Shown here piece by piece: positions 45,166-54,458 of a stretch of DNA of 64,000 nt. Position 1 is the stretch's first letter. Every line of letters begins with the position of its first letter. Both the position numbers and the translations under genes were made by a program. This stretch comes from JBEICQ01 sp046297395 (GTDB lineage Bacteria > Bacteroidota > Bacteroidia > UBA4408). The notes under the pieces were generated by a model, which saw nothing but the letters and a program-made list of their open reading frames with translations, had not been told where the DNA came from and made no database searches. The stretch covers positions 9,638 to 73,637 of the forward strand of contig JBKCNM010000071.1 of NCBI GenBank assembly GCA_046297395.1, read 5' to 3'.

Positions 45166-46851
45166 ATGTCAGAAGACAGGCAAATAATTTTTTCCATGGT
45201 CAAGGTGTCAAAAACACTTTCTACCGGAAAAACAATTTTAAAAGACATCTATCTATCCTTTTTTTACGGTGCCAAAATCGGCATCATCGGATTAAACGGG
45301 TCCGGTAAATCAACCTTGCTCAGAATCATTTCCGGGGTAGATAAATCCTATCAGGGCGATGTGGTTTTCTCTCCGGGATACTCAGTCGGATACCTTGAGC
45401 AGGAACCTTATCTGGATGAAAATAAAACTGTCAAGGAAATTGTGATGGAGGGCGTTTCGGATACGGTTAACCTGCTGAAAGAGTTTGAAGAGATCAACCT
45501 GAAGTTTGGCCTACCGGAATATTATGAAAATGCGGAAGCCATGGAAAAGCTGATGAACAGGCAGGCAGAAATCCAAGATAAAATTGATGCCATTAATGCA
45601 TGGGACTTGGATAACCAATTGGAAATTGCCATGGATGCCTTGCGTTGCCCGGATGGTGATACTCCTGTGAATGTGCTTTCCGGTGGCGAAAGACGGCGTG
45701 TAGCCTTATGCAGATTGCTGTTGAAAAAACCGGACATTCTGCTTCTTGACGAGCCCACCAACCACCTCGATGCAGAGAGTGTTGACTGGCTCGAACAGTT
45801 TTTGCAAAACTACAGCGGCACTGTCATTGCAGTAACACACGACCGCTATTTCCTAGATAATGTTGCCGGATGGATTCTTGAGCTCGACAGGGGAGAAGGA
45901 ATTCCATGGAAAGGAAACTATTCCTCCTGGCTCGATCAGAAAGGAAAGCGACTGGCACAGGAGGAAAAACAAGAAAGCAAGCGACAGAAAACACTTGCCA
46001 GAGAGCTGGAATGGGTGAGGCAGGGTGCCAAAGGCAGACAGGCAAAAAGCAAAGCAAGGCTCTCTGCTTATGACAAATTGTTGAGCCAGGATGCAAAGGA
46101 AAAAGAAGACAAACTGGAAATTTTTATTCCCAACGGTCCCAGGTTGGGATCCGAAGTGATTGAGTTTAACGCTGTTTCAAAATCCTATGGTGAAAAGGTC
46201 TTGTTTGAAAACTTGAGTTTTCGCCTTCCGCCTGCAGGAATTGTAGGCATCATCGGCCCGAATGGTGCAGGTAAATCAACACTTTTTAGGATTATCATGA
46301 ACCAGGTTGAACCCGATGCAGGAAATGTGAAGATTGGAGATACTGTTCGCATCAGTTATGTTGATCAGGCACACAAGGAAATCAATCCCGATAAAACGGT
46401 ATTCGAGGTCATTACCGGAGGAACAGAAACCATGATGCTGGGAGGCCGGCAGATCAACTCCAGGGCATATGTGTCCCGATTCAACTTTAATGGGGCAGAC
46501 CAGGGAAAAAAATGCGGGGTGTTGTCAGGTGGTGAACGAAACCGTTTGCACCTTGCCATGTCGCTCAGAAATGAAGGCAATGTGCTCCTTCTGGATGAAC
46601 CTACCAACGATATCGACATCAACACCTTGAGGGCACTCGAAGAAGGACTAGAAAATTTTGCCGGTTGTGCCGTGATCATTTCTCACGACAGATGGTTTCT
46701 CGACAGGGTATGCACGCATATCCTCGCCTTTGAAGGGAATTCGCAGGTGTATTATTTTGAGGGTGGATATTCTGATTACGAAGAGAACAAAAAGAAAAGA
46801 GTAGGGGATATTACCCCGCGCAGACTGAGGTACAAAAAGCTGGAAGTATAA
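45166..46851 (+). CDS. ettA: energy-dependent translational throttle protein EttA (ABC-F)
   Basis: A 561-residue tandem ATPase without membrane domains. The two Walker A motifs are GLNGSGKSTLLRI and GPNGAGKSTLFRI, and the signatures are LSGGERRRVALCRLL and LSGGERNRLHLAMSL. The linker segment ELEWVRQGAKGRQAKSKARL is diagnostic of EttA. EttA binds the ribosomal E site and gates the first peptide bond according to ATP/ADP level. The ATG at 45166 gives the expected length; the frame is open upstream into the TPR gene but those codons lack family similarity. Confidence 0.95.
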   Translation: MSEDRQIIFSMVKVSKTLSTGKTILKDIYLSFFYGAKIGIIGLNGSGKSTLLRIISGVDKSYQGDVVFSPGYSVGYLEQEPYLDENKTVKEIVMEGVSDTVNLLKEFEEINLKFGLPEYYENAEAMEKLMNRQAEIQDKIDAINAWDLDNQLEIAMDALRCPDGDTPVNVLSGGERRRVALCRLLLKKPDILLLDEPTNHLDAESVDWLEQFLQNYSGTVIAVTHDRYFLDNVAGWILELDRGEGIPWKGNYSSWLDQKGKRLAQEEKQESKRQKTLARELEWVRQGAKGRQAKSKARLSAYDKLLSQDAKEKEDKLEIFIPNGPRLGSEVIEFNAVSKSYGEKVLFENLSFRLPPAGIVGIIGPNGAGKSTLFRIIMNQVEPDAGNVKIGDTVRISYVDQAHKEINPDKTVFEVITGGTETMMLGGRQINSRAYVSRFNFNGADQGKKCGVLSGGERNRLHLAMSLRNEGNVLLLDEPTNDIDINTLRALEEGLENFAGCAVIISHDRWFLDRVCTHILAFEGNSQVYYFEGGYSDYEENKKKRVGDITPRRLRYKKLEV

Positions 46852-46888
46852 TTGCTGATGTCTTTCAAAAGTTCCCGTCTGATTGTGT

Positions 46889-47329
46889 ATGCTTCATCCT
46901 AACAATTCATATAACCTGCGGGTATATGGCATTCTTTGTTCGGAAGAAAAAGTACTGCTCAGCAAGGAACATCATTTCGGAACCCCAATGCTTAAATTTC
47001 CGGGAGGAGGAGTTGAAAAAGGAGAAGGATTCCTGGCTGCATTGCATCGCGAATTCATGGAGGAACTAGGAACTCCCATTGCCAAAGCCGAACACTTTTA
47101 TACCACGGATTTTTTTGTTGAATCAGCCTTTCAACCAGGCGTGCAACTCATCAGCGTGTACTATCGTGTGTGGGTGCACAAGCCTCATGAAATTGCTGCG
47201 ATTGACTCTTCCGATAAGGCTGTGATATCCGAAGGTGAGCAAGCCTTTTTATGGGTTTCTCCTCAACGGGAAAATGCGGTTGAGTTAACCTTTCCTGTTG
47301 ACAGGATTGTGTGGAATATGCTCGCTTAA
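46889..47329 (+). CDS. NUDIX hydrolase
   Basis: A 146-residue protein. The Nudix box is complete: GGGVEKGEGFLAALHREFMEELG fits GX5EX7REUXEE with the metal-binding glutamates. It hydrolyses a nucleoside diphosphate linked to another moiety, which is not identifiable here. The ATG at 46889 is preferred over a TTG two codons upstream. It follows ettA by 37 bases. Confidence 0.88.
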   Translation: MLHPNNSYNLRVYGILCSEEKVLLSKEHHFGTPMLKFPGGGVEKGEGFLAALHREFMEELGTPIAKAEHFYTTDFFVESAFQPGVQLISVYYRVWVHKPHEIAAIDSSDKAVISEGEQAFLWVSPQRENAVELTFPVDRIVWNMLA

Positions 47330-47379
47330 AACCCTGGTAAAACAAATTTATAGAATGTTAATTTATGTTGTAAAAATGT

Positions 47380-47387
47380 TACATTTG
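47380..47387 (+). promoter_or_regulatory. TAnnTTTG -7 box for the lipoprotein gene
   Basis: TACATTTG ends 7 bases before the ATG at 47395, implying a very short or absent 5' leader. No TTG box is seen at 17-23 bases upstream. Confidence 0.5.
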
Positions 47388-47394
47388 GCATGCA

Positions 47395-49017
47395 ATGAAA
47401 CATATCAATCTTTCTTTTCTAATTCCGGTCTTCATCGGATTTACATTCCTATCGGTTTCCTGTAAAAAAAGCGCCCCTTTCGGTTCCAATAGCTGGTCTC
47501 CGGAAGTGGCTATGCCTCTTGTGAATGCTGAATTCGCACTCAAAGATATCACCAAGCGTTCGGCAGGCAATATCATCGAGGATGCAAATGGGTTCATCAC
47601 TTTTGTTTATGAAACCAAACTGTTTTCTAAATCAGCCAATGAAGCCATCGATTTGGGTGAGCAACGCTTCAGGTTTGCTACCGGAGTAGATGCCGGCATT
47701 GTGAACATATTCAACAGCCTCCCGCCAAATATTGATACAGTGCCTATCCCGCTTGCCACTCCTCCACCCATCAATTTTGTGGTGAATGCAGGGACCACAC
47801 TCGATTCACTTATCCTCAAGCAGGGAGTAATCTCATTGGAGTGTGGGAACAGATTCAACCAGGAGCTTACAGTAATTTTTCGCCTTCCTTCCGTAACCAA
47901 AAACGGACAGGCATTTCAGCAGCGCATCAGCATACCGGCAAACAGCAATGTAAGTCCTTCATTCAATCTCGATGGCTACCGTCTCAATCTCTCAACTGGT
48001 ACTCCTCCACAACCCAGCTTGCTTTCCATAGAGGTAGGAGGGGTAATCCGAAAAATTTCTCCTACTCTTTCCGGAGATTCCCTCACCGTGAAGATGACCC
48101 TCAACCAAATGAAATTTTCCAAAGCATTCGGTATTCTGGGCAGCCAAAACCTCTTGCCTCAGCCCGACACCGCCGACATCACACTTTTCTCCAATGCCCT
48201 CACCGGAGGAATAAGCATCAAAAATCCCTCTGTCCGTTTTGATGTTCAGAATTCTTTCGGACTCGGAATGCAGTTGTCTTTTCTGCAGTTAAAAACCCTG
48301 AGCAATGCCAATCCCGGCAGCTCAACCCCGGTTACGGGTAGTTTTCAGGCCAGCAGCTCCAATCCTTTTACAGTTGCTATGCCCACTTATAATGTTCCCC
48401 CCGGTGTAACCAATCAATCTTTCACTGTATCATCAGCAAATAGCAACATCAGCTCTGTTATTTTTGGGGCACCCAACAAACTGATTTATCAGGTGAATAC
48501 CACCCTGAATCCCGGTCCTCCCGTGCAGAACTTTATCTATGATACAAGCACCATTCGCACCAGCGCATATGTGGAGTTGCCTTTCGAAGGGTATGTAAAC
48601 AACCTTGCATTTAAAGATACTTTCCCCTTCGATTTCAATCGACCTGAACTGATTGAAAGACTGATATTCAGATCCAATATCACCAACGACTTTCCGATGG
48701 ATGCGAAACTTCAAATGTATTTTGTAACCGAAACTTTTGAGAAACGCGATTCATTGTTTCTTACTTCAGCCGATCAAGTTGTGATTCCAAAGGCGCCTGT
48801 AAATGCAGATGGAATTAGCATAGGTTCTTCAAATAAAATCTACGATATCATTTACAATGCTTCTGATGCAGGCAAGCTCACCGGTGTAAAAAAAATAATC
48901 ATGATTGCTTCGCTCAGTACTACCGATAGCGACAAGCAGAAAAATGTAAAGTTTCTCTCTCGCTATCGAATGAAAGTTAGATTCGGAATCAGAGCAAAAG
49001 TCAAAATGAGTTTATAA
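47395..49017 (+). CDS. large exported lipoprotein, function unknown
   Basis: A 540-residue protein. The lipoprotein signal ends in FTFLSVSC (Cys23), then KKSAPFGSNSWSPEVAMPLVNAEFALKDI, a start found in many Bacteroidota lipoproteins. The rest is beta-rich with low charge and no cysteine or enzyme motif. It sits 8 bases upstream of the DUF5723-OmpA gene and is probably co-transcribed with it, so the two may form one outer-membrane complex. No confident family assignment. Confidence 0.75.
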   Translation: MKHINLSFLIPVFIGFTFLSVSCKKSAPFGSNSWSPEVAMPLVNAEFALKDITKRSAGNIIEDANGFITFVYETKLFSKSANEAIDLGEQRFRFATGVDAGIVNIFNSLPPNIDTVPIPLATPPPINFVVNAGTTLDSLILKQGVISLECGNRFNQELTVIFRLPSVTKNGQAFQQRISIPANSNVSPSFNLDGYRLNLSTGTPPQPSLLSIEVGGVIRKISPTLSGDSLTVKMTLNQMKFSKAFGILGSQNLLPQPDTADITLFSNALTGGISIKNPSVRFDVQNSFGLGMQLSFLQLKTLSNANPGSSTPVTGSFQASSSNPFTVAMPTYNVPPGVTNQSFTVSSANSNISSVIFGAPNKLIYQVNTTLNPGPPVQNFIYDTSTIRTSAYVELPFEGYVNNLAFKDTFPFDFNRPELIERLIFRSNITNDFPMDAKLQMYFVTETFEKRDSLFLTSADQVVIPKAPVNADGISIGSSNKIYDIIYNASDAGKLTGVKKIIMIASLSTTDSDKQKNVKFLSRYRMKVRFGIRAKVKMSL

Positions 49018-49025
49018 ATTCTTGT

Positions 49026-51308
49026 ATGAAAAAAACGATTTCACTTATATCTTTCTTTCTTTGTTTTCAGGTAACATCTTTGTTCGCGCAGCAAAACATG
49101 GTTTTAAGAAACATGTTTTTCATGCCGCAGAACACTTATGTGAATCCTGGCGCCATGCCCAATGATCGCTTCAGTTTAGGATTGCCCCTCATCTCAAACA
49201 GCTACCTCTCTGCTTACAGCAATTCTTTTGCCTACAATGACCTGATAAAAAAAGGGCCCACCGATTCTCTCTATTTCGATATAAACAATGTCGTTGGTAT
49301 AATGAAAGATCAGGGACTTATGAATGTGCAGCTTCAAACAGATTTGCTTTTTGTGGGATTGCGATTCAAAAAAAGCTACATCATGGTGAATGCAACCGAG
49401 AAATTTGAATCCCAATTTGAATTTTCCAAGGATATGCTCAACTTTGTATGGAACGGGAATGCCGGCACAATGGGAAGAACCCAAAACATTTCACTGGCAT
49501 TAAACATGAACCATTACAGAGAAGTAGGTTTTTATTATGCAAGAGATTTTTTCAATAAGTTGAAAATAGGGGTGCGTTATAAAATGCTCTTTGGTATGGA
49601 AAATATTACCTGTAATGCCAGCTCGCTTAATATTACTACAGATTCCACAACCTATGATTTATCCGTATCAAGTGATTTAAATATCAATTCTGCCGGCTTG
49701 TCTGTAATCGATATCTCAAATGTGAAAAATTATTTTCTGAGTCAGGCAAACAAAGGAAGAGCTTTTGATTTTGGAGCCACCTACCGATTCAATTCAAGAT
49801 TCTCAGTAGGAGCATCCGTGCTTGATATTGGTCGTATTAACTGGACACAAGACAGCAAGAACTTCAGGACAGCCAACCCTAGTGCAACTTATTCCTACTC
49901 AGGTGCAAACATTGGTTCAATCATCAGCGACAGCCTGCCAACGAGCGATGTTTTTAAAAATTCTCTCGACTCAATCAAAGAAACATTCCGTATTGCTGAG
50001 ACCCCCACCAGCTATGTAACCAAACTAAAACCAACCGTATTCCTTTCAGGAAATTATTTTTTCGGCCAATTCACTTTTCTCACTGCTATCATCCAGGCAA
50101 GACAGGCGCTTGAAGGCTGGAAAGGAACCTACGGCCTGGCCTTTAACGCGCGCTTGGGAACCCTCATGGATTTGGGATTTAACTATACTTATAACCGCGA
50201 TATCAGGCATAATTTTGGTTTCGGTTTGGTTTTTTATTCCGGAAACGCATCCATCCTGATAGCAAGTGATAACCTGATTGGTGCCATCAGATTCAAAGAC
50301 ACAAGGTTTGTGAATGCACGCATCGGAATCGCCTTTCATTTTGGAAAGTACTTTTTGGACAATGATCGCGACAATGACCAGATACCTGATGATGAAGACA
50401 AATGTCCCGGTGTATTTGGCCCTCCTGAAAGCGGCGGTTGCCCGGATTCGGATGGAGATAAAATCATTGACAGTGAGGATGACTGTCCGCGTGAACCCGG
50501 TTCCAAGGCACTGAATGGTTGCCCGGACCGTGATACCGATGGCATCATCGACAAATTTGATGATTGTCCCGATCTGGCAGGTGAACCTGAATTCAAAGGA
50601 TGCCCCGACCGCGACCACGATGGGATCATGGATATTGATGACAAATGCCCCTTAGATGTGGGTACAAAAGAGCTCAAAGGCTGTCCTGATAAAGATGGAG
50701 ATGGCATCGGAGATGGTGATGATTTATGTCCCGAAAAGAAAGGTTCATTGTCAAACAGCGGTTGTCCTCCCGATGCGGATAAAGACGGCGTTTTTGACGA
50801 TGAAGATAAATGTCCCGACCTGGCCGGTGAAGTACAGAACAAAGGCTGTCCGAATTCCGATACCGATTCCGATGGCGTTTTTGATGCAGATGATGATTGC
50901 CTATACACCTCCGGAAGCCCCGATAACAAAGGCTGTCCCGTAATTACACAGGAGGAGATGGAAGTGATTAATAAAGCCACAGAGCAGGTTGAATTTGATG
51001 AAAGTTCAACTGAGTTAAAATCTTCTTCTTATCAGTCTCTTGAGGCTTTGGCAACATTGCTGAAAAGCCGTGAGGGAATGATGCTGAAGATCATTTCACA
51101 TAGCGACAACGAAGGAAGTGAATCTGCAAAAATGAAATTGACAGAAGACAGGTCGCTATCCATCAAACAATTCCTCGTAAACAAGATTGTGAATCCTACA
51201 CAAATCATATGTGAATTTTACGGCGGCAGCAAACCTATCGGCGACAATAATACGCCCGAAGGCAGAAGAAGAAACAACAGAACAGAGCTAATCATCAAAT
51301 ACAAATAA
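49026..51308 (+). CDS. DUF5723 outer-membrane barrel with TSP3 repeats and OmpA domain
   Basis: A 760-residue protein in three parts. After a signal peptide (ending TSLFAQQ), residues about 25-440 form a DUF5723-like beta-barrel (FFMPQNTYVNPGAMP, GVRYKMLFGMENIT, LGFNYTYNRDIRHNFGFGL). Residues about 444-640 hold about seven thrombospondin type 3 repeats (DxDxDGxxDxxDxCP), which bind calcium. Residues about 645-760 are an OmpA-like peptidoglycan-binding domain (EFDESSTELKSSSYQSLEAL, then NRTELIIKYK). It could tether the outer membrane to the cell wall. Confidence 0.85.
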   Translation: MKKTISLISFFLCFQVTSLFAQQNMVLRNMFFMPQNTYVNPGAMPNDRFSLGLPLISNSYLSAYSNSFAYNDLIKKGPTDSLYFDINNVVGIMKDQGLMNVQLQTDLLFVGLRFKKSYIMVNATEKFESQFEFSKDMLNFVWNGNAGTMGRTQNISLALNMNHYREVGFYYARDFFNKLKIGVRYKMLFGMENITCNASSLNITTDSTTYDLSVSSDLNINSAGLSVIDISNVKNYFLSQANKGRAFDFGATYRFNSRFSVGASVLDIGRINWTQDSKNFRTANPSATYSYSGANIGSIISDSLPTSDVFKNSLDSIKETFRIAETPTSYVTKLKPTVFLSGNYFFGQFTFLTAIIQARQALEGWKGTYGLAFNARLGTLMDLGFNYTYNRDIRHNFGFGLVFYSGNASILIASDNLIGAIRFKDTRFVNARIGIAFHFGKYFLDNDRDNDQIPDDEDKCPGVFGPPESGGCPDSDGDKIIDSEDDCPREPGSKALNGCPDRDTDGIIDKFDDCPDLAGEPEFKGCPDRDHDGIMDIDDKCPLDVGTKELKGCPDKDGDGIGDGDDLCPEKKGSLSNSGCPPDADKDGVFDDEDKCPDLAGEVQNKGCPNSDTDSDGVFDADDDCLYTSGSPDNKGCPVITQEEMEVINKATEQVEFDESSTELKSSSYQSLEALATLLKSREGMMLKIISHSDNEGSESAKMKLTEDRSLSIKQFLVNKIVNPTQIICEFYGGSKPIGDNNTPEGRRRNNRTELIIKYK

Positions 51309-51312
51309 TTCT

Positions 51313-52491
51313 ATGCAGGAAGCTTATATCGTGGGAGGCTATCGCACAGCCATCGGGAAAGCAGGAAGGGGAGCCCTTCGGTTTACAAGACCTGATGACA
51401 TGGCCGCCATCGTCATTAGAAAATTATTGAATGATTTTCCTTCGTTAGACAAGGAGAGAATTGATGATGTGATTGTTGGAAACGCCATGCCGGAAGCTGA
51501 ACAGGGACTGAACATGGGTCGTTTAATCAGCCTGCTTGCATTGGACACAGACAAGGTTCCCGGTGTAACAGTTAACCGCTACTGCGCATCCGGGCTTGAG
51601 ACAATTGCCATGGCTTCTGCCAAAATCAGGGCAGGGATGGCAGAGTGTATTCTTGCCGGAGGAGCCGAATCCATGAGCCTGATTCCAATGGGTGGATGGA
51701 AAGTTTCTCCAAACTATGAATCGGCAAGGAAACATCCCGATCGCTATTGGGGAATGGGAATCACTGCAGAGGCTGTTGCCAAAGAGTTTGCTGTTTCAAG
51801 GGAAGACCAGGATGCTTTTGCACTGCAATCACATCTGAAAGCATCTGCAGCCATCCAATCCGGAAAATTCAACAGCCAGATTGTACCGATTCAGCTCGAA
51901 GAAATTTACCTGGATGAAAAAGGCAAAAGACAAAAAAGAGAATCTGTTTTTAGCAAAGACGAAGGCCCCCGCGCCGATACAAGTGCAGAAGCACTCTCCA
52001 AATTAAAACCTGTTTTTGCACTGGGCGGTTCGGTTACTGCCGGCAACTCTTCACAAACTTCCGATGGTGCCGCATTTGTCTTGGTCATGAGTGAAAAAAT
52101 GGTCAACGAACTGGGCATCAAACCGCTCGCAAGATTGGTCAATTATGCCGTTGCAGGTGTGCCTCCCCGAATCATGGGTATTGGTCCGGTAGAAGCTATT
52201 CCTAAGGTGCTTAAAATGGCCGGAATGAATCTGCAGGACATCGACCTGTTTGAACTGAATGAGGCATTTGCATCACAATCTCTTGCCGTTGTTCGCAAAC
52301 TCAATATCAATACAGACAAAGTGAATATCAATGGTGGCGCAATTGCCCTTGGCCATCCCCTGGGTTGCAGTGGCGCAAAATTAACCGTACAGTTATTAAA
52401 CGACCTTTCCGCCTCCCAAAAAAAATATGGGATGGTAACCATGTGCGTAGGAACAGGACAAGGAGCAGCAGGTATTTTTGAGAGACTCTGA
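51313..52491 (+). CDS. acetyl-CoA C-acyltransferase (thiolase)
   Basis: A 392-residue thiolase II-type enzyme that cleaves 3-ketoacyl-CoA or condenses two acyl-CoA. The nucleophile is Cys91 (VNRYCASGLE), with the second-site motifs GHPLGCSGAK and CVGTGQGAAGIFERL at the C-terminus, all intact. It most resembles FadA-like beta-oxidation thiolases. No hydratase or dehydrogenase gene is adjacent. It lies 4 bases after the OmpA-domain gene and 6 bases before the T9SS protein gene. Confidence 0.95.
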   Translation: MQEAYIVGGYRTAIGKAGRGALRFTRPDDMAAIVIRKLLNDFPSLDKERIDDVIVGNAMPEAEQGLNMGRLISLLALDTDKVPGVTVNRYCASGLETIAMASAKIRAGMAECILAGGAESMSLIPMGGWKVSPNYESARKHPDRYWGMGITAEAVAKEFAVSREDQDAFALQSHLKASAAIQSGKFNSQIVPIQLEEIYLDEKGKRQKRESVFSKDEGPRADTSAEALSKLKPVFALGGSVTAGNSSQTSDGAAFVLVMSEKMVNELGIKPLARLVNYAVAGVPPRIMGIGPVEAIPKVLKMAGMNLQDIDLFELNEAFASQSLAVVRKLNINTDKVNINGGAIALGHPLGCSGAKLTVQLLNDLSASQKKYGMVTMCVGTGQGAAGIFERL

Positions 52492-52497
52492 TTTAAC

Positions 52498-54447
52498 ATG
52501 AAAAAATACTTTCTGTATTTATTTCTGTTTTTTTGCCTGCAGCTCACAGCTCAACAAGCTCCTCTTGATTTTGCCATCACATTTAATGATCCCGTTTATG
52601 ATGCATCTAATTATACCTTGCAGCTTAATTGGGCAAATAGCAGCGCAGACATTTTTGTGGTGGAACGCAAATATGCATTCGAACAGGGCTTTTATTCTCA
52701 GGTGGGGCTCAACCCCTTCGGCAATGGCTTTATCGATTATCAGGTGTATCCCGGTGAAGTGTATGAATACAGGGTGAGAAGTTTAACAAATAACCAAAAA
52801 CAAGGTTACTTTACATTCGCTGCCAACAAAGATACCGAACCCATGAAAGGGTATGTTTTGATTGTTCGCGGAACATCCGCCCAAACACCCAGCATCTATT
52901 TTGATATGTATTTGGAAGATCTGGAAGGAGATGGATACAAACCGCTTGTTGTGGATGCGATTCAAGGTTGGTCCGATCAGGCCGTAAAAAACACCATTAT
53001 CAATTATTACTATTCCTACCCCAGACTACAACATGTTGTCCTTCTCGGAAATGTACCCATACCCTTGTCAGGATATATTTATCCCGATGGTCATGTAGAT
53101 CACGAGGGTGCATGGCCTGCTGATACTTATTATGCAGATATCAATGGATACTATACTGATTCTTATCTGAACTATGCCTCCGGAAGCAGAAGCAATGTTC
53201 CCGGTGATAATAGATATGACCAGAGCCTGATTCCCGATCCCGACTCAAGTTTGGAATTGTCCGTGGGAAGAATAGATTTTCATGGAGAGACCGCGTACGG
53301 CCTCACTGAAGCGCAGATGTATGATTATTATTATTACAAGGTACATGCATTTCGCGACAAGCAGATTCAGCCCCGAGACATGGCCATCATCAGTGATAAT
53401 TTCGGATATTTTGGAGGGGAAATGTTTTCTGTCTCCGGATGGAGGTCTTTCATTCCTTCAGTAGGCCTGCAAAACATCAGTACACAGGCGAGCCCCTTCT
53501 CTACCTACCCCGGGAATGATTATAAATTTATGTATGCATGCGGTGGTGGAACCTACACCAGCATGGGAGGTCTGGGCGGTATTCAGAATTACCTTTCCAA
53601 CGGCTCCTTCGTTGTTTTTAATATGCTGTTTGGAAGCTATTTTGGTGATTATGCTGTGAACGGAGGATTGCTAAAAGCACCGCTCGCATCCGCAGGCTAC
53701 GGTTTAACCAGTTGCTGGTCGGGAAGACCACTCCTTTATATGCACCAAATGGCCTCAGGGCTCACTATCGGTGAATGCATGAAGCAATCTCAAAACAATA
53801 GCGGTAATACATACCTCGCAAATTATGGCGCTCGCTTTATACACACCGCACTTCTTGGTGATCCAAGCCTTTGTATGAATGTGCTCGAACCCGTGCACAA
53901 CCTTCAGGTGCAAACGCTCAATGAAACTTTGCTTCACTGGACCCCACCGCTTGAACAGATTCAAGGATATGTGGTTTACCGCAAAGAACCCGGCACACCT
54001 CACTTTTATGATGTCGCCCAAGTACCTGCATCCGATACTTCCTTTATCGATCCCGCTATTGCTGCTCCGGGAACAAAATACATGGTTAGGGCCTTTACCT
54101 GGCATCAGGGCAGAGGAGGATCCTATAAACTTTACAGCAATGGTGAGATTGCCACCGTTGACAGCTCATTTTTTCTCACCCATACTTCCGAAAAAATCAA
54201 GCAGATAAACATGCAGGTTTTTCCAAATCCCGCATCCTCCTGTATTCATGTTGATATGCCAGGCAAACCGGCAGAACCGGGAACCTTTCTGTCCATCTGT
54301 AACATGATGGGGAAGGAGATGTACCGCGCTCCTTTTATCCCCATGGCAAAGATTGAAATTCCTTCATTGGCCACCGGCGTGTACATCATTTCAATTCATT
54401 ATCCCGAAGGCAAGCTTGAAAAATCCAAACTGACAATCATCAAATAA
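52498..54447 (+). CDS. T9SS protein with gingipain-like (C25) fold, dyad apparently missing
   Basis: A 649-residue exported protein. A signal peptide ends in LQLTAQQ; residues about 25-115 look like a fibronectin III-like domain. Residues about 115-460 match the C25/caspase-like region (VVLLGNVPIPLSGYIYPDG, DHEGAWPADTYYAD, LLGDPSLCMNV). Then comes another Fn3-like domain and a type A sorting domain (QVFPNPASSCIHV, LATGVYIISI). Where active gingipains have GHG and a cysteine-containing strand, this protein reads YACGGGTY and FNMLFGSYFGDY, so the catalytic His and Cys seem to be replaced (alignment by eye). Confidence 0.75.
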   Translation: MKKYFLYLFLFFCLQLTAQQAPLDFAITFNDPVYDASNYTLQLNWANSSADIFVVERKYAFEQGFYSQVGLNPFGNGFIDYQVYPGEVYEYRVRSLTNNQKQGYFTFAANKDTEPMKGYVLIVRGTSAQTPSIYFDMYLEDLEGDGYKPLVVDAIQGWSDQAVKNTIINYYYSYPRLQHVVLLGNVPIPLSGYIYPDGHVDHEGAWPADTYYADINGYYTDSYLNYASGSRSNVPGDNRYDQSLIPDPDSSLELSVGRIDFHGETAYGLTEAQMYDYYYYKVHAFRDKQIQPRDMAIISDNFGYFGGEMFSVSGWRSFIPSVGLQNISTQASPFSTYPGNDYKFMYACGGGTYTSMGGLGGIQNYLSNGSFVVFNMLFGSYFGDYAVNGGLLKAPLASAGYGLTSCWSGRPLLYMHQMASGLTIGECMKQSQNNSGNTYLANYGARFIHTALLGDPSLCMNVLEPVHNLQVQTLNETLLHWTPPLEQIQGYVVYRKEPGTPHFYDVAQVPASDTSFIDPAIAAPGTKYMVRAFTWHQGRGGSYKLYSNGEIATVDSSFFLTHTSEKIKQINMQVFPNPASSCIHVDMPGKPAEPGTFLSICNMMGKEMYRAPFIPMAKIEIPSLATGVYIISIHYPEGKLEKSKLTIIK

Positions 54448-54458
54448 AAATCCAAGAA

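Noticed and set aside
50360..50940. Repetitive DNA in the OmpA-domain gene as a possible CRISPR-like or mobile repeat
   Set aside because: The repetition is at protein level (thrombospondin type 3 repeats) and the DNA copies differ.
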